From the NCBI GenBank assembly GCA_019188255.1, contig JAETXT010000001.1:62001-126000 (forward strand): a stretch of 64,000 nucleotides of DNA, given 5' to 3'. The translations under genes and the position numbers were made by a program. Under the pieces are notes generated by a model. The model saw only the letters and a program-made list of their open reading frames with translations. It was not told where the DNA came from and searched no databases. This document shows positions 11,907 through 24,107 of this stretch, in pieces. The DNA comes from Verticillium longisporum. Taxonomy: Eukaryota; Ascomycota; Sordariomycetes; Glomerellales; Plectosphaerellaceae. Each line of letters starts with the position of its first letter. Within the stretch, counting starts at the first letter, position 1.

Positions 11907-13765
11907 ACGTAATCCACAAGCGAGTGGTTCACCCAAGCGAGTGGTTCACTTCGCCCGGGCCCACGACCTACACCTGAATTCTACAGATTCCACCTCCGCC
12001 CGCGATGGAGACTCTTTCAAAAGAAGGTCAATTATTCCTTGCTATCCAAGCTATGGACAATGACCCGAACCTAAGCGCCCGGAGTGCTGCGAGGATCTAC
12101 ACCGTCCCCTTAACGACGCTCCTCCGACGCCAGAAGGGCAAACCCTCCCGACGCGAAAGCCCGCCCAATTCTGCCAAATTAACAGTACTACAAGAGAAAA
12201 CTATTGTCGAATATATCCTTGACCTAGATGCGCGATCTTACCCTCCCCGGTTGGGTGAGGTCGGAGATATGGCGAATCGCCTGCTTGCCGACCGTGACGC
12301 GCCACGCGTCGGGAAGAACTGGGCCGCAAACTTCGTCAAACGGCAACCAGAGCTCCGGACGCGTTTCTTTCGCAAGTACGACTACAAGAGGGCCCAATGC
12401 GAAGATCCGGACGCGATAAACGCGTGGTTCCGCCTCGTGCATAACATGATCGCCAAGTACGGCATCCAAGAGGCTGACATGTACAACTTTGACGAGACCG
12501 GCTTCCAGATGGGCGTTATCGCCAACGGAATGGTCGTGACCAGTTCGGAAAGACGGTCCAATGTGAAGATGAGGCAGCCAGGCAACCGGGAATGGGTTAC
12601 GGTGATCCAGGGCGTTGGCGCGTTGGGTTTCTCCGTCCCGCCGTTCATCGTGGTTTCGGGCAAGTACCACCTCTCGAGCTGGTACCAGGACGACGCGATT
12701 TCTCGCGACTGGAGAATCGCAACATCTCCAAACGGCTGGACGACGAATGATATTGGTCTGGAATGGATTCGGCATTTTGACAGGCATACAAAGTCCCGTA
12801 CTTCGGGCGGTTATCGCCTACTGATCCTGGATGGCCACGAAAGTCACCACTCGGTCGACTTCGAACTCTACTGCAAGGAGAACAACATCATCACACTCTG
12901 TATGCCTCCTCATTCGTCACATCTACTCCAGCCTCTCGATGTTGGGTGTTTTGGCCCACTAAAGAAAGCATACGGTCGGCAAATCGAGGATAGGATGAGG
13001 GCGGGTACAACGCACATCAGCAAAGAGGACTTCTTCCCGGCGTTTTCGGCTGCATTTCAGCAAGCAATGACAGAAAAAACATCCAGGGAGGCTTTCGAGG
13101 AGCGGGGCTTGTCCCCATAACCCGGAAACAGTCCTGTCAAAGCTGGATGTGAGGTTGAGGACGACGACGCCTCCGGGGACGTCCCACGGGGAGCGTGATT
13201 CTTGGGTCTCTAAGACGCCCACTAACCTGCTCGAGGCAGGTTCCCAGACTGACTTCATCAAAGGGCGAATCTCACGCCACCAGGGAAGCTCCCCAACGTC
13301 AATTTTAGATGCTGTTGACTATCTTGCGAAGGGGACGCGGGGTGTTATGCACCAGATCGCTCTTTTGAAGTCAGAGGTTATGATCCTTCGAGAGGAAAAT
13401 GCTACACTAAGCCGACGCCGGAGGGCCAAAAAGCTACGTCTCCGGGAAGGAGGAAGCATGGCTGTAGGCGAGGGACAGGACAAGATTGCTCAGAAGGAAG
13501 TAGATATCCAGATAAAAGAGGAAACGCTGCAGAACCCGGGTCCCGCGTCGTGGTCCCAGCCGAAGAAACGATGCTGTAGCGTATGCGGGAAGACCGGCCA
13601 CAACGCGAGAACTTGTCAGGTAGCTATCTCATCGTCTGCAAAAGACGAGGAGGAGTGATTTTAATTGATTTACGGCGTTTGGGTTGAGGTTTTCCTCGGA
13701 ATGTTTGTCGGGTCGGGGTGAAGTGAACCACTCGCATGGGTGAACCACTCGCTTGTGGATTACGT
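11907..13765 (+). mobile_element. Fot1/Pogo-type DNA transposon, copy 2
   Basis: This element is 1859 bp, with the same 50-bp terminal inverted repeats as copy 1 (11907-11956 and 13716-13765) and TA on each side (11905-11906, 13766-13767). It lies inside the 3' LTR of the inner chromovirus, making it the youngest layer of the nest. It differs from copy 1 by very few positions: one coding substitution (12191) and three single-base homopolymer length differences that I could find by eye. It keeps CpA dinucleotides and normal GC, so it has not been RIPed. Confidence 0.93.
12005..13658 (+). pseudogene. Fot1-type DDE transposase, copy 2, one frame break region
   Basis: Same domain order as copy 1: HTH, CENP-B-type HTH, DDE core with Asp163, Asp276 and Asp312, then a C-terminal region ending in a CCHC knuckle near 13570-13625. 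The open frame 12005-13120 ends early. The conserved continuation (NPETVLSKLDV) is encoded immediately downstream in another frame up to 13658, which here is unbroken. Two missing bases explain this: one in the A-run at 13074-13079 and one in the C-run at 13113-13116 (copy 1 has the longer C-run). If these are consensus errors, this copy encodes a complete, potentially active transposase of about 551 aa. Confidence 0.85.
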
Positions 13766-14054
13766 TAGTTTATTAATTAATTATTAATAATCTATAATAT
13801 TAGGATTATAGTATATTATCCTATAAACTATTCCCTAGCTTATTATAGCGTCCTTAATAAGCCCGACGATTTACCCTTTATATCTAAGTAAGCTATTATA
13901 TAATTTACTAAATAAGCCTAATTCTTATCTTATTATACTCCTTAATTATAGAATCGTCGATTTATAGCTACTTTATTTCCTTAATTATTATATCATACTC
14001 CTCCTTTAAGCTAATATCCTAGTAGCTATAAATAATAAATCCTAGCTATTTATA

Positions 14055-14743
14055 GTAGTTCTTCTTTTATTATCTTTATTAATTATAATAAAATATTAAA
14101 TCGTATTATAAAACGTTTATTTATTAAAACCGATTAAAGAAAAGTATTTATTACTTTAATTAATTCTAAGGGCGAAATTAAGATACTTTATATAGGGTAC
14201 TTTAAACGATATTTTATCTATAAGACCGCCCTTAATTCTTCTTATTATAAGGAGTATATTTATCGTAATCGTTCTTATAATAATATAAATATAGTTTCTA
14301 TATATAAATTAATCCTTAATAAGATTATAATCTTATTTTCTAATAATTATTTAATAGAAAAGGCTCTTATAGAGTAGAAGAAGCGAGAAACTAAGATTAA
14401 GGATACTAAAATAGAGTTAGAGGTACTCTAAATAAAGTTAGCGATAGCTTTAAATCGTTTATCCTATCTTTATAAGATATAGAAAACGGTAAAAGCTCGT
14501 AGAGAAGAGTTATTTACTCGTAAGATTCGTTAATTAGATAAGGAGGATAGCGTCCTTCCTCTAAATAGGGATAACTTAAGCCTTAAAGCTTAAGAGGTTA
14601 ACGTAGTATAGGACCTTTAGGAGTAAGGTATTAATAATATCGTAGATTAATCTTTATTAAGCTTTAGGGAGGAATTTTCCGACCTTAATCCTATATTAAG
14701 TAATAATATTCTTAGAATAATTATAAGTAATTTAGATTCTTAA
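14055..14743 (+). pseudogene. Antisense ORF in inner chromovirus (Cys/coiled-coil type)
   Basis: Between the chromodomain end and the 3' LTR, a frame antisense to gag-pol can be read for about 225 codons, broken only by TAA/TAG stops. It starts with a segment rich in Tyr codons spaced like a cysteine cluster (near RYFIYKTALNSS) and continues into a Lys/Glu/Leu-rich stretch likely to be coiled coil (EKALIE, ELEVL, ALNRLSYLYKI), then an acidic tail (REEFSDLNP). The outer copy has the same frame, and at least one stop here (TAA) is Gln (CAA) there, supporting an ancestral open frame. No start can be assigned because ATG may have become ATA. Function unknown. Confidence 0.55.
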
Positions 14744-14744
14744 T

Positions 14745-17630
14745 TAATTCCTATATATTTTCTTTATATTTATAATTCTTCTATTTAATTAAATATTCTT
14801 CTTATTTATTTATTTTTCTATAATTAAGGATTCTTTCGATTTTATATTTATTAATATTTTCGATTTCTACGTTTATTTCGAGTAATATATTATATAATAC
14901 TAGCTCTAGTAATATAATATAAAAAATAGGGTAAATCCTTATATTCTCTAATAATAAGAAATAATAATTAATATTCGAGAGTTTCTTAAGAATTTTAAAT
15001 AATCCTAATTTCTTAAAATTTAATTTATTATTTAATTATTTAATTTTAATATTTTAATAAATAAAATAAATACTATCTCCTTCTTATAAAGATAATCCCT
15101 TTATCTTTATCTTATTAGTACATATAGTTATTCTAATATATATAAGCTTAAGGTTAAGCTTAATTTATTTTTAGATCTTATAAATATTAACTATAATATT
15201 AATCGCTATTAATATATTTAGTACTTTATAGCGTTCTATATAAGCTATTAAGTTATACCCGTAATTAATATAAAAGGGTAATTCCTTTATTAACTCGCTT
15301 AATAAGCTATTATATACGAATTATATAATAAATAATAATATAATTTAATTATCTTATTAATAATTAATATAATATTAAAGGTATTATTCTAGAATCTAGT
15401 TCGTTCTTTCTATTTATTTATCTATCTATAAGTAAAAAGCTATAGATAGCTTATATTTAGCTCTAAGTTAAGCAATAAATAATTTCTAGAAATTATTAAT
15501 AAAAAGTTTATCTTTATTTAATATTAATTCTTTTAAGAGTCTATATTATTTTATAATATTCTTAAGGAATATATAAATAAGGTCTTCTACTATTTTTATA
15601 ACTTTATATAAGAGAAAGTAAGAATATTTAATAAATCTATCGATAATTATTAGGATATTATCGTAAGAGGTCTTAGTTAAAGGTTCCTTCGATAATAATA
15701 GGCTAATAATAAAGTCTAATAAGACTAACTCCTAGGCTATAGTTAGTACTAATAATACTTTAAGTTCTCTATAGTGCTTATATCTCTCTACTTTACTTTT
15801 CTTATAGAGGTTATAATTATAGATTATTATTATAACGTCCTATCTAATTCCTTTAAAATCGTAATATTTTCTAAATCGGGCGAATATTTTTACTACTCCT
15901 TAATATCTATAGGCTTTAACCCTATAGACTTATTCAATAAGCTCTATAATATTCTTAAATAGCTTAGCGGGTTTTATTTATATAGTAATTATTAAGGTAT
16001 AATAGTATAGGATTAGATTTCCTTCTTTATTATTTATAAAAATTATATTATTATTTAAGGGTATAGTTTATTTATAATCTAAGCGTCTATTTAAGATATC
16101 TACTTTATTATTCTTAAATCCTTTATAATAAATAATAATAAAATTAAATTCCGAGAGGAATTCTATTTATTTAATCTATTATTTATTAAGGTCTTTATTT
16201 ATTATAAAGTATATAAGATTCTTATAATTAATATAGCCCTTAATTTTATATTATATTCTAGAGAGATACGTTCTCTATTCTTTAAAGGCTTTAATAATTA
16301 CTATAAATTCTTTATTATATATCTAATAATTAAGCTCTAATCTATATAGCTTTTTCGAGAAGAATACTATTAAATATAATCGTCCTTAATCGTCCTTCTA
16401 GCTTAATTATCCTTTAATAATAAAATCGGAGGTATCTATCTCGATTTCTATAGGTTTTTCGGGGTTTATTATCTAGAGGACTAGCTCGCTAAGGATAGTA
16501 TCGATAATTTAGCGAAATACTTTTTCTTAGGGTTCGTTCTATACGAACTCTATTTCCTTAATTATAAAGTTTATTAAAGGATTAATAATCTTATTATATC
16601 CTTTTAGGAATTATCGATAAAAGTTAATAAAACTAAGGAATACTCTAATATCCTTAATATTTTTTAGTATAAGTTATTCCTTAATAGCTATTACTTTAGA
16701 TTTTTCTATCTTAATTTCTCCTAAAGTAATTATATATTTTAGGAAATCTATTTCCTATATATAGAATTTAGCTTTTTTAGGCTCTATTAATAGCTTATAT
16801 TAATATAATCGTATAAAGACTTAGTAAATATATCCTTTATATTCTTCTATTATCTTTAAGAAAATTAAAATATTATCGAGGTATATTATTATAAAGATAT
16901 CTAGGAATTCTTATAATATATTATTAATTATATTTTAAAAGGTTATAAAAGCGTTAATTAATCCGAATAATATAATTAAATATTTATAATATCCTTATCG
17001 TATTCGGAATACTATTTTCTATTCTTCTCTATCTTTAATATAGATAAGGTTATATACTCCTTTAAGATCGAATATTATAAACTAATTAGCTCTTATTAAT
17101 ACGTCCCTAAATTCTAATATTAGAGGTAATAAGTAGTAATTCTTAATAATAATATCGTTTAATTATCTATAATAATATATAATCTTTCCTTATTATTCTT
17201 CTTTAATATAAAGAGAATCGGGTATCTTATTAAGGATATCGATAATCGAATATATCCTTTTCTAAGGTTCTCTTTAAGATATTCGTTAAGAATATCTATT
17301 TATCGAGGGTTTAATCTATAGATCTTATTAAATTAAGGGCTCTCCCTTTCCTTAATTAGGATTTCGTGATCGTAGTATATATACTTAGATAATATTATAT
17401 CGACTTCTTCTTTAAAGATCTTTTTATATTTCTAGTATTCCTTAAATACGTTTTATAGTCTTTCTTACTATTCTATTATAAGCTCCTCTAGGGTTATCTC
17501 CTCTAAATTATCCTTATTCGTAAGGGCTAATTAGAGGTTACTTAAGAGATTATTTATAGGTCTTTCCTTAAGGGCTAATATACTCTACTAAACGTAGCTA
17601 GCTATCTAATTAATCTAAGGGTTCTATTAT
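14745..17630 (-). pseudogene. Inner chromovirus pol (RT, RNase H, integrase, chromodomain), RIPed
   Basis: On the minus strand the protease end lies near 17.6 kb, followed by reverse transcriptase. The catalytic YxDD box at 16872-16883 reads YLDN, one Asp lost by a G-to-A change. RNase H and integrase follow through about 15.0 kb, and a chromodomain-like segment ends near 14745. The chromodomain assigns the family to chromoviruses, which in other fungi favour heterochromatic insertion. Many TAA/TAG stops interrupt the frame. Confidence 0.75.
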
Positions 17631-17639
17631 CTAAGCTAT

Positions 17640-19900
17640 AGGATATTTAGGATAATTTATTTTCCTCTTATATTAATAATATCGAAGGTTATATAGCTAG
17701 GTTAGCGAGAAATAAATACTTAGAGGGGCATAATCTCTATATTTACGATTCCTCCTCTATATAAAATCGCTTATCCCTCTACTATATTAAGCTAATAGGG
17801 TTCCTCTTTATATTTCTAGCTAATATAATTCTTATTAATATATTTAAGGCTTATATAATTACTTTAAGCGCTATTATCTAATAGCGCGCTCGCCTATCTT
17901 CCTCTTACGTTTATTTATATATAGAGGTAGTTTATATTATAGGTTCGTTTAGCTAAGTAGATTACTTTTACTTCCTTCGTTAATCGTTATCCCTATTCGA
18001 TTAACGCTTACTTTTTCCCGAAGAAAATAGCGTAATAGGTAGCTATATTATAAATAGTCTATCCGAGTTATCGTTCCTCTTATTACTCTTATAATAAACG
18101 TAGAAGAGTAGCTTCTTAATATCCTTTATATAATAAAGTCTTTAATCTCTAGCTTTAGCGATATAATACTTTATATATATATTATTATCGTAGTCCTCCT
18201 ATCTAATATTATCTTAATAGTATTTATCGTAATAAGCGGGGTTTAATCGGAATATAAGCTAATTTTAATTATATTTATCTATATATAGGATCTATTTACG
18301 ACTCTCTTATTCGAACTCTATTTTTATTCATAGCTCGATCTAATAATTATATAGGAGAAATTAATATATAGCCTTCTCCTTAAAATAGTATTTATAATTA
18401 TCGTAGACGTATTCGGGCTAGAATAATTAATAATATTATTTATAAACGTAATAAAATACTAAGTAATCTCCTATTATAAATTATATATTTTCTTTAATAT
18501 TTTCTCGCTTTTAGGTATTAGCTTTCTATAATTTAATCCTATAATAGATAAGTTCGTTCTATAATATTAAAGGGTTATAGTCCTCGCTAGCGCTATTAAT
18601 TTTATATACTTATATAAATATATAGGGTTAAGTCTATCTAAATAGAGATTCTTCTTCGCTAGCTTATATATATTTATCCTATTCTATATTATTTATTAAT
18701 CCTATATAAGGAGCTAATTATAATTCTAGGTAAATATATTTATAAGCTCTTTCTTCGTTTATATTAATTTCCTAAGTCTCTAGTATTACTTATTAGGCTT
18801 ATTTCTAAATTCGTCTTTCCTTCTTAATAATAATTATTATAGCTAGGGTTCTTTATCCCGTAAATGCCCTAAGGAACTATTTATTCTATTCCTTATTATC
18901 TTTATAAGTTAAATAATCGTCTTAATAATAGAAAGTCTAATTAGTTTTAGAATAATCATAGTATTAAATATAATTAAGCTATCGTTTATTTATAGGTTTC
19001 TAGGGTTTCTTAGGTTACTAGTATTCTCGAGCTATATACCCGTTTTTACTATAATTATAATATTTTATATCCTTAAGATCCTTTAATTTACTATATCTAG
19101 TATTATCGAGCTCTATAGGTCCTATATAGGTAGTCTATCCCTAAGCTATATTAATATAGGGTTTATTATATTAATATTTACGTCCTTAATTAGATCGATA
19201 ATAGGGGATATATAGGTTCTATAATCTAATAGCGGGCTTTCGTCCCTTTTCTATCTTTCGTTTATATTAATAATTGTCTATCTTAATAGCTATAACGATA
19301 TACTTAATAAAGGTTTCGGGTCTATCCTCCTAGATAAGGTCGTCTTTAATAATATCTTTAAGTCCTTTATAGAAACGGGCTATAAAAGTAGACTCGGTCT
19401 AATCGAGTCGACTAGCTAAGAATCGAAACTCTATAGCGTACTTAATAGCTAGCCCGGTCTATTTAAGCTAAAGGATTTTTCTTTCGTTTTATCGTTCCTT
19501 ATTTATATCTCTAAATACTCCTTTAATAGCTTCTTTAAATATATTTATATTTATATAGATATCCTAAATAGCCTATTTTATATCTTCTTTCTTAATATAA
19601 ATAGAATAGTCCCTAATAAAGGGTTCGAATTAATATAAGGTATTCCCTTTAAAGTAAGAGGAGGCATTAGCGACCTTCTCGCCCTAATACTTAAATTAGC
19701 CCTTATTAGCTTTATAATATTAGCGTACCTAGGTAATAAAAAATTAAAGTACTTTAAGGTTATTATTAAATAATTAAGGGGGAAGAGCTTTTATATTCGT
19801 TCCGCTTTGAAGTTACTATATTAAGGCTTATAGCTACTCGTTCTCTAAGCGGAGCTCTTAGATTATAATAGCTAAGTTATTAATACTATTTCTAATACTA
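17640..19900 (-). pseudogene. Inner chromovirus gag and protease, RIPed
   Basis: This is the minus-strand counterpart of 9415-11655. The zinc-knuckle remnant near 19020-19070 reads YYNYSKNGYIAREY, with all Cys/His positions now Tyr, as in the outer copy. The protease segment near 17.6-17.9 kb is colinear with the outer copy up to the point where the inner element inserted. Confidence 0.75.
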
Positions 19901-19972
19901 TTAATAGATATTATTCCTAATAAGTATTACTTAATATTATAAAATAAACCTATTAAATAAGAATAATTAAAA

Positions 19973-20452
19973 TATTACGACTTAATAGCTTCCGAAAGGG
20001 GAATATTATTAAAGGGTTAGGGTTACTATTTATAGAAGCTTAGGTTATAATTCTAAGATAATATAATATCGTAAAGCGTTACGTATTTATTATAATAAAT
20101 ATAAAGTAAGACTTAGATTAATTATTAACTATTATAAGAAAGAATATATCTATAAATCTAGAATATCTATCCTTATATACTTACTATCCTATCTTTATTA
20201 TATTAAGTAGTAAGCTTATATTAGATAGCTTACTAATTAATTATTAATAATCTATAATATTAGGATTACGGTATATTATCCTATAAGCTATTCCCTAGCT
20301 TATTATAGCATCCTTAATAAGCTCGACGACTCACCCTTTATATCTAAGTAAGCTATTACGTAATTTACTAAGTAGGCCCGATTCTTATCTTATCGCGCTC
20401 CCTAATCGCGGGGTCGTCGATTCGCGGCCGCCCTACTTCCTTAGTTATTATA
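19973..20452 (-). repeat. 5' LTR of inner chromovirus
   Basis: This 480-bp LTR abuts the ATATC duplication (20453-20457). It still holds CGCGGGGTCGTCG and GCGGCCGC stretches, showing that CpG-rich parts escaped RIP. Confidence 0.9.
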
Positions 20453-20457
20453 ATATC

Positions 20458-23400
20458 CTATAGCTTAGAGAATAGAACCCTTAGATTAATTAAATAGCTA
20501 GCTATATCTAGTAGAATATATTAGCTTTTAAGGAAAGACCTATAAATAATCTCTTAAGCGACCTTTAATTAGCCCTTACGAATAAGGATAACTTAGAGGA
20601 GATAACCTTAAAGGAGCTTATAATAGAATAGTAAAAAAGACTATAGAATATACCTAAAGAATACTAGAAGTACGAAAAGATCTTTAGGGAAGAAATCGAT
20701 ATAATATTACCTAAATATATATATTATAATTACGAAATCCTAATTAAGGAAGGGGAGAGCCCTTAATTTAATAAGATCTATAGATTAAACCTTTAATAGA
20801 TAAATATTCTCGACGAGTATTTTAAAGAGAATCTTAGAAAAGGATATATCCGATTATCGATATCCTTAATAGGATACCCGATTCTCTTTATATTAAAGAA
20901 GAATAATAAAGAAAGACTATATATCGATTATAGATAATTAAATAATATTATTATTAAGAATTACTATTTATTACCTCTAATATTAAAACTTAAGGACGTA
21001 TTAATAAGAGCTAATTAGTTTATAGTACTCGATCTTAAAGGAATATATAATTTTATCTATATTAAGGATAGAGCAGAATAGAAAATAATATTCTAAATAT
21101 AATAAAGATACTATAAGTATTTAGTTATATTATTCGGATTAATTAACGCCTTTATAACCTTCTAAAATATAATTAATAATATATTATAAGAATTCCTAAA
21201 TATCTTTATAATAATATACTTTAATAATATTCTAATTTTCTTAAAGACGATAGAAGAATATAAGGGATATATCTATTAAGTCCTTATACGATTATATTAA
21301 TATAAGCTATTAATAGAGCCTAAAAAAGCTAAGTTCTATATATAGGAAGTAGATTTCCTAGGGTATATAATTACTTTAAGAGAAATTAAAATAGAAAAAT
21401 CTAAAATAATAGCTATTAGGGAATAACTTATACTAAAAAACGTTAAGGATATTAAAGTATTCCTTAATTTCGTTAACTTCTATTAACGATTCTTAAAAGG
21501 ATATAATAAGACCGCTAATCCTTTAATAAATTTTATAATTAAGGAAATAGAGTTTATATAGAATAAACCCTAAGAAAAAGTATTTCGCTAAATTATTAAT
21601 ATTATCCTTAGCGAGCTAGTCCTCTAGATAATAAACCCCGAAAAACCTATAAAAGTCGAGATAGATACCTCCGACTTCGCTATTAGAGGATAATTAAGCT
21701 AGAGGGATAACTAAGGATGATTATACTTAATAGTATTCTTCTCGAAAAAGCTATATAGATTAGAGCTTAATTATTAAATATACGATAAAGAATTTATAAT
21801 AATTATCGAAGCTTTTAAAGAATAGAGAACGTATCTCTCTAGAGTATAATATAAAATTAAAGTCTATATTAACTATAAGAATCTTATATACTTTATAACG
21901 AATAAAGACCTTAATAAATACTAGATTAGATAAGCGGAATTCCTCTTAGAATTTAATTTTACTATTATCTATTATAAAGGATCCGAGAATAATAGGGTAG
22001 ATATCTTAAATAGATACTTAGACTACGAATAAACTATACCCCTAAATAATAATACGATCCTCGTAAACGATAAAGATGGAAATCTAATCCTATACTATTA
22101 TACTTTAATAATTACTATATAAATAAAACCCGCTAAGCTACCTAAGAGTACTATAGAGCTTATCGAATAAGTCTATAGGGCTAAAGCCTATAGATATTAA
22201 GGAGTAGCGAAAATATTCACTTAATTTAGAAAATATTATAACTTTAAAGGAACTAGATAGGACGTTATAATAGTAATCTATAACTATAACCTCTATAAGA
22301 AAAGTAAAGTAGAGAGATATAAGCCCTATAGAGAACTTAAAGTACTATTAATATTAACTATAGCCTAGGAGTTAGTCTTATTAGACTTTATTATTAGCGT
22401 ATTATTATCGAAGGAACCCTTAACTAGGACCTTTTACGATAATATCCTAATAATTATCGATTAATTTATTAAATACTCCTACTTTCTCCTATATAAAGCT
22501 ATAAGAATAATAGAAGACCTCGCCTATATATTCCTTAAGAATATTATAGGATAATACGGACTCTTAAAAGAATTAATATTAGATAGAGATAAGCTCTTTA
22601 TTAATAATTTCTAGAAATTACTTATTATTTAACTTAGAGCTAAATATAAGCTATTTATAGCTTTTTACCTATAAATAGACGGATAGATAGAAAGAACGAA
22701 CTAGACTCTAGAATAATACCTTTAATATTATATTAATTATTAATAAGATAATTAAATTATATTATTACTTATTATATAATTTATATATAATAGCTTACTA
22801 AACGAGTTAATAAAGGAATTACCCTTCTATATTAATTATAGGTATAACCTAATAGCCTATATAGAACGCTATAAAGTATTAGATATATTAAAAGCGATTA
22901 ATATTATAATTAATATCTATAAAATCTAGGATTAAATTAAGCTTAACCTCGAGCTTATATATACTAGAATAATTATATATATTAAAAAGATAAAAATAAA
23001 AGGATTATCTTTATAAAAGGGAGGTAATATCTATTTTATCCGCTAAAATATTAAAACTAAATAATTAAATAATAAATTAAATTTTAAAAAATTAAGACTT
23101 TTTAAATTTTTTAAAAAACTCTTAGATATTAATTATTATTTCTTATTATTAGAGAATATAAAGATTTACCCTATTTTTTATATTATACTATTAAAGTTAA
23201 TATTATATAATATATTATTTAAAATAAACGTAAAAATCGAAAATATTAATAAATATAAAATCGAAAGAATCCTCGATTATAGAAAGATAAATAAATAAGA
23301 AGAATACTTAATTAAATAGAAGAACTATAAATATAAAGAAAATATATAGGAATTAATTAAGAACCTAAACTACTTATAATTACTCTAAGAATATTATTAC
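20458..23400 (+). pseudogene. Outer chromovirus pol, RIPed
   Basis: The plus-strand frame resumes the protease end and goes through reverse transcriptase (PILFILKKNNKERLYIDYR near 20.9 kb). The catalytic box at 21217-21228 reads YFNN instead of YxDD, so both catalytic Asp codons are lost. RNase H (TSDFAIRG near 21.67 kb) and integrase (LDFIISV near 22.39 kb, then a remnant of the ERTNQTLEQ-type block near 22.69 kb) follow. A chromodomain at 23250-23385 shows KIERILDYRK, with EEYLIK and later NYKYKEN. Stops fall at former Gln and Trp codons. Confidence 0.82.
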
Positions 23401-24058
23401 TTAATATAGGACTAAGGTTAGAAAATTCCTCCCTAAAGCTTAATAAGGATTAATCTACGATACTATTAATACCTTACTCCTAAAAGTCCTATATTACGTT
23501 AGCCTCTTGAGCCTTAAAGCTTAGGTTATCCCCGCTTAGAGGAAGGATACCGTCCTCCTTATCTAATTAACGAATCCTATAAATAAATAACTCTTCCCTA
23601 TAAACCTTCGCTATTTTCTATATTTTATAAAGATAGGATAAACGATTTAAGGCTATCGCTAACTTCGTTTAAAATACTTCTAACTCTATTTTAATATCCT
23701 TAATCTTAGCTTCTCGCTTCTTCTATTCTATAAAAGCCTTTTCTATTAAACGATTATTAGAAAGTAGAGCTAAAACCCTATTAAGGATTAATTTATATAT
23801 AGAAACTATATTTATATTATTATAAAAGCGATTATAATAGATATACTCCTTATAGCGAGAAGAATTAAGGGCGGTCTTATAGATAAGATATCGCTTAAAG
23901 TATTTTATATAAAATATCCTAATTTCGCCCTTAGAATTAATTAAAATAGCGAACGCTTTTCTTTAATCGGTTTTAATAGATAAACGTTTTATAATACGAT
24001 TTAATATTTTATTATAATTAATAAGGATAATAAGAGAAGAACTATTATAAGCGGCTAG
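23357..24058 (-). pseudogene. Antisense ORF in outer chromovirus
   Basis: Counterpart of 14055-14743. The frame reads KTALNSSRYKEYI, then LYKI..REELF, LDKEDGILPLSGDN and SLLSFREEFSNL before a stop at 23357-23359 that overlaps the end of the chromodomain frame on the opposite strand. The copy keeps CAA for a Gln that is TAA in the inner copy. Convergent overlap with pol and conservation in both copies argue that this was a real accessory gene of the element. Confidence 0.55.
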
Positions 24059-24107
24059 GATTTATTATTTATAGCTATTAGGATATCGGCCTAGAGGAGG
24101 AGCATTA

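Larger units (their letters stand above)
11656..13992 (-). repeat. 3' LTR of inner chromovirus, split by Fot1 copy 2
   Basis: Bases 11656-11906 and 13768-13992 together reproduce one LTR of about 476 bp, matching 19973-20452. The transposon at 11907-13765 sits at a TA dinucleotide within it. Confidence 0.9.
11656..20452 (-). mobile_element. Inner chromovirus (Ty3/Gypsy) element, nested, RIPed
   Basis: This is a second full-length member of the outer family on the minus strand. Its 5' LTR is 19973-20452; its 3' LTR is 11656-11906 plus 13768-13992, interrupted by Fot1 copy 2. The 5-bp duplication ATATC flanks it and joins the protease frame of the outer element. A polypurine tract (AAAGGAGGAG on the minus strand, near 14000) precedes the 3' LTR. 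Gag/protease run from about 19.9 to 17.6 kb, and reverse transcriptase, RNase H, integrase and chromodomain from 17.6 to 14.75 kb. Corrected length is about 6.94 kb. RIP changes differ in detail from the outer copy, so the two copies carry separate mutations. Confidence 0.9.

Noticed and set aside
15774..15962. 62-codon frame in the inner chromovirus
   Set aside because: Chance opening in RIPed DNA antisense to the integrase region.
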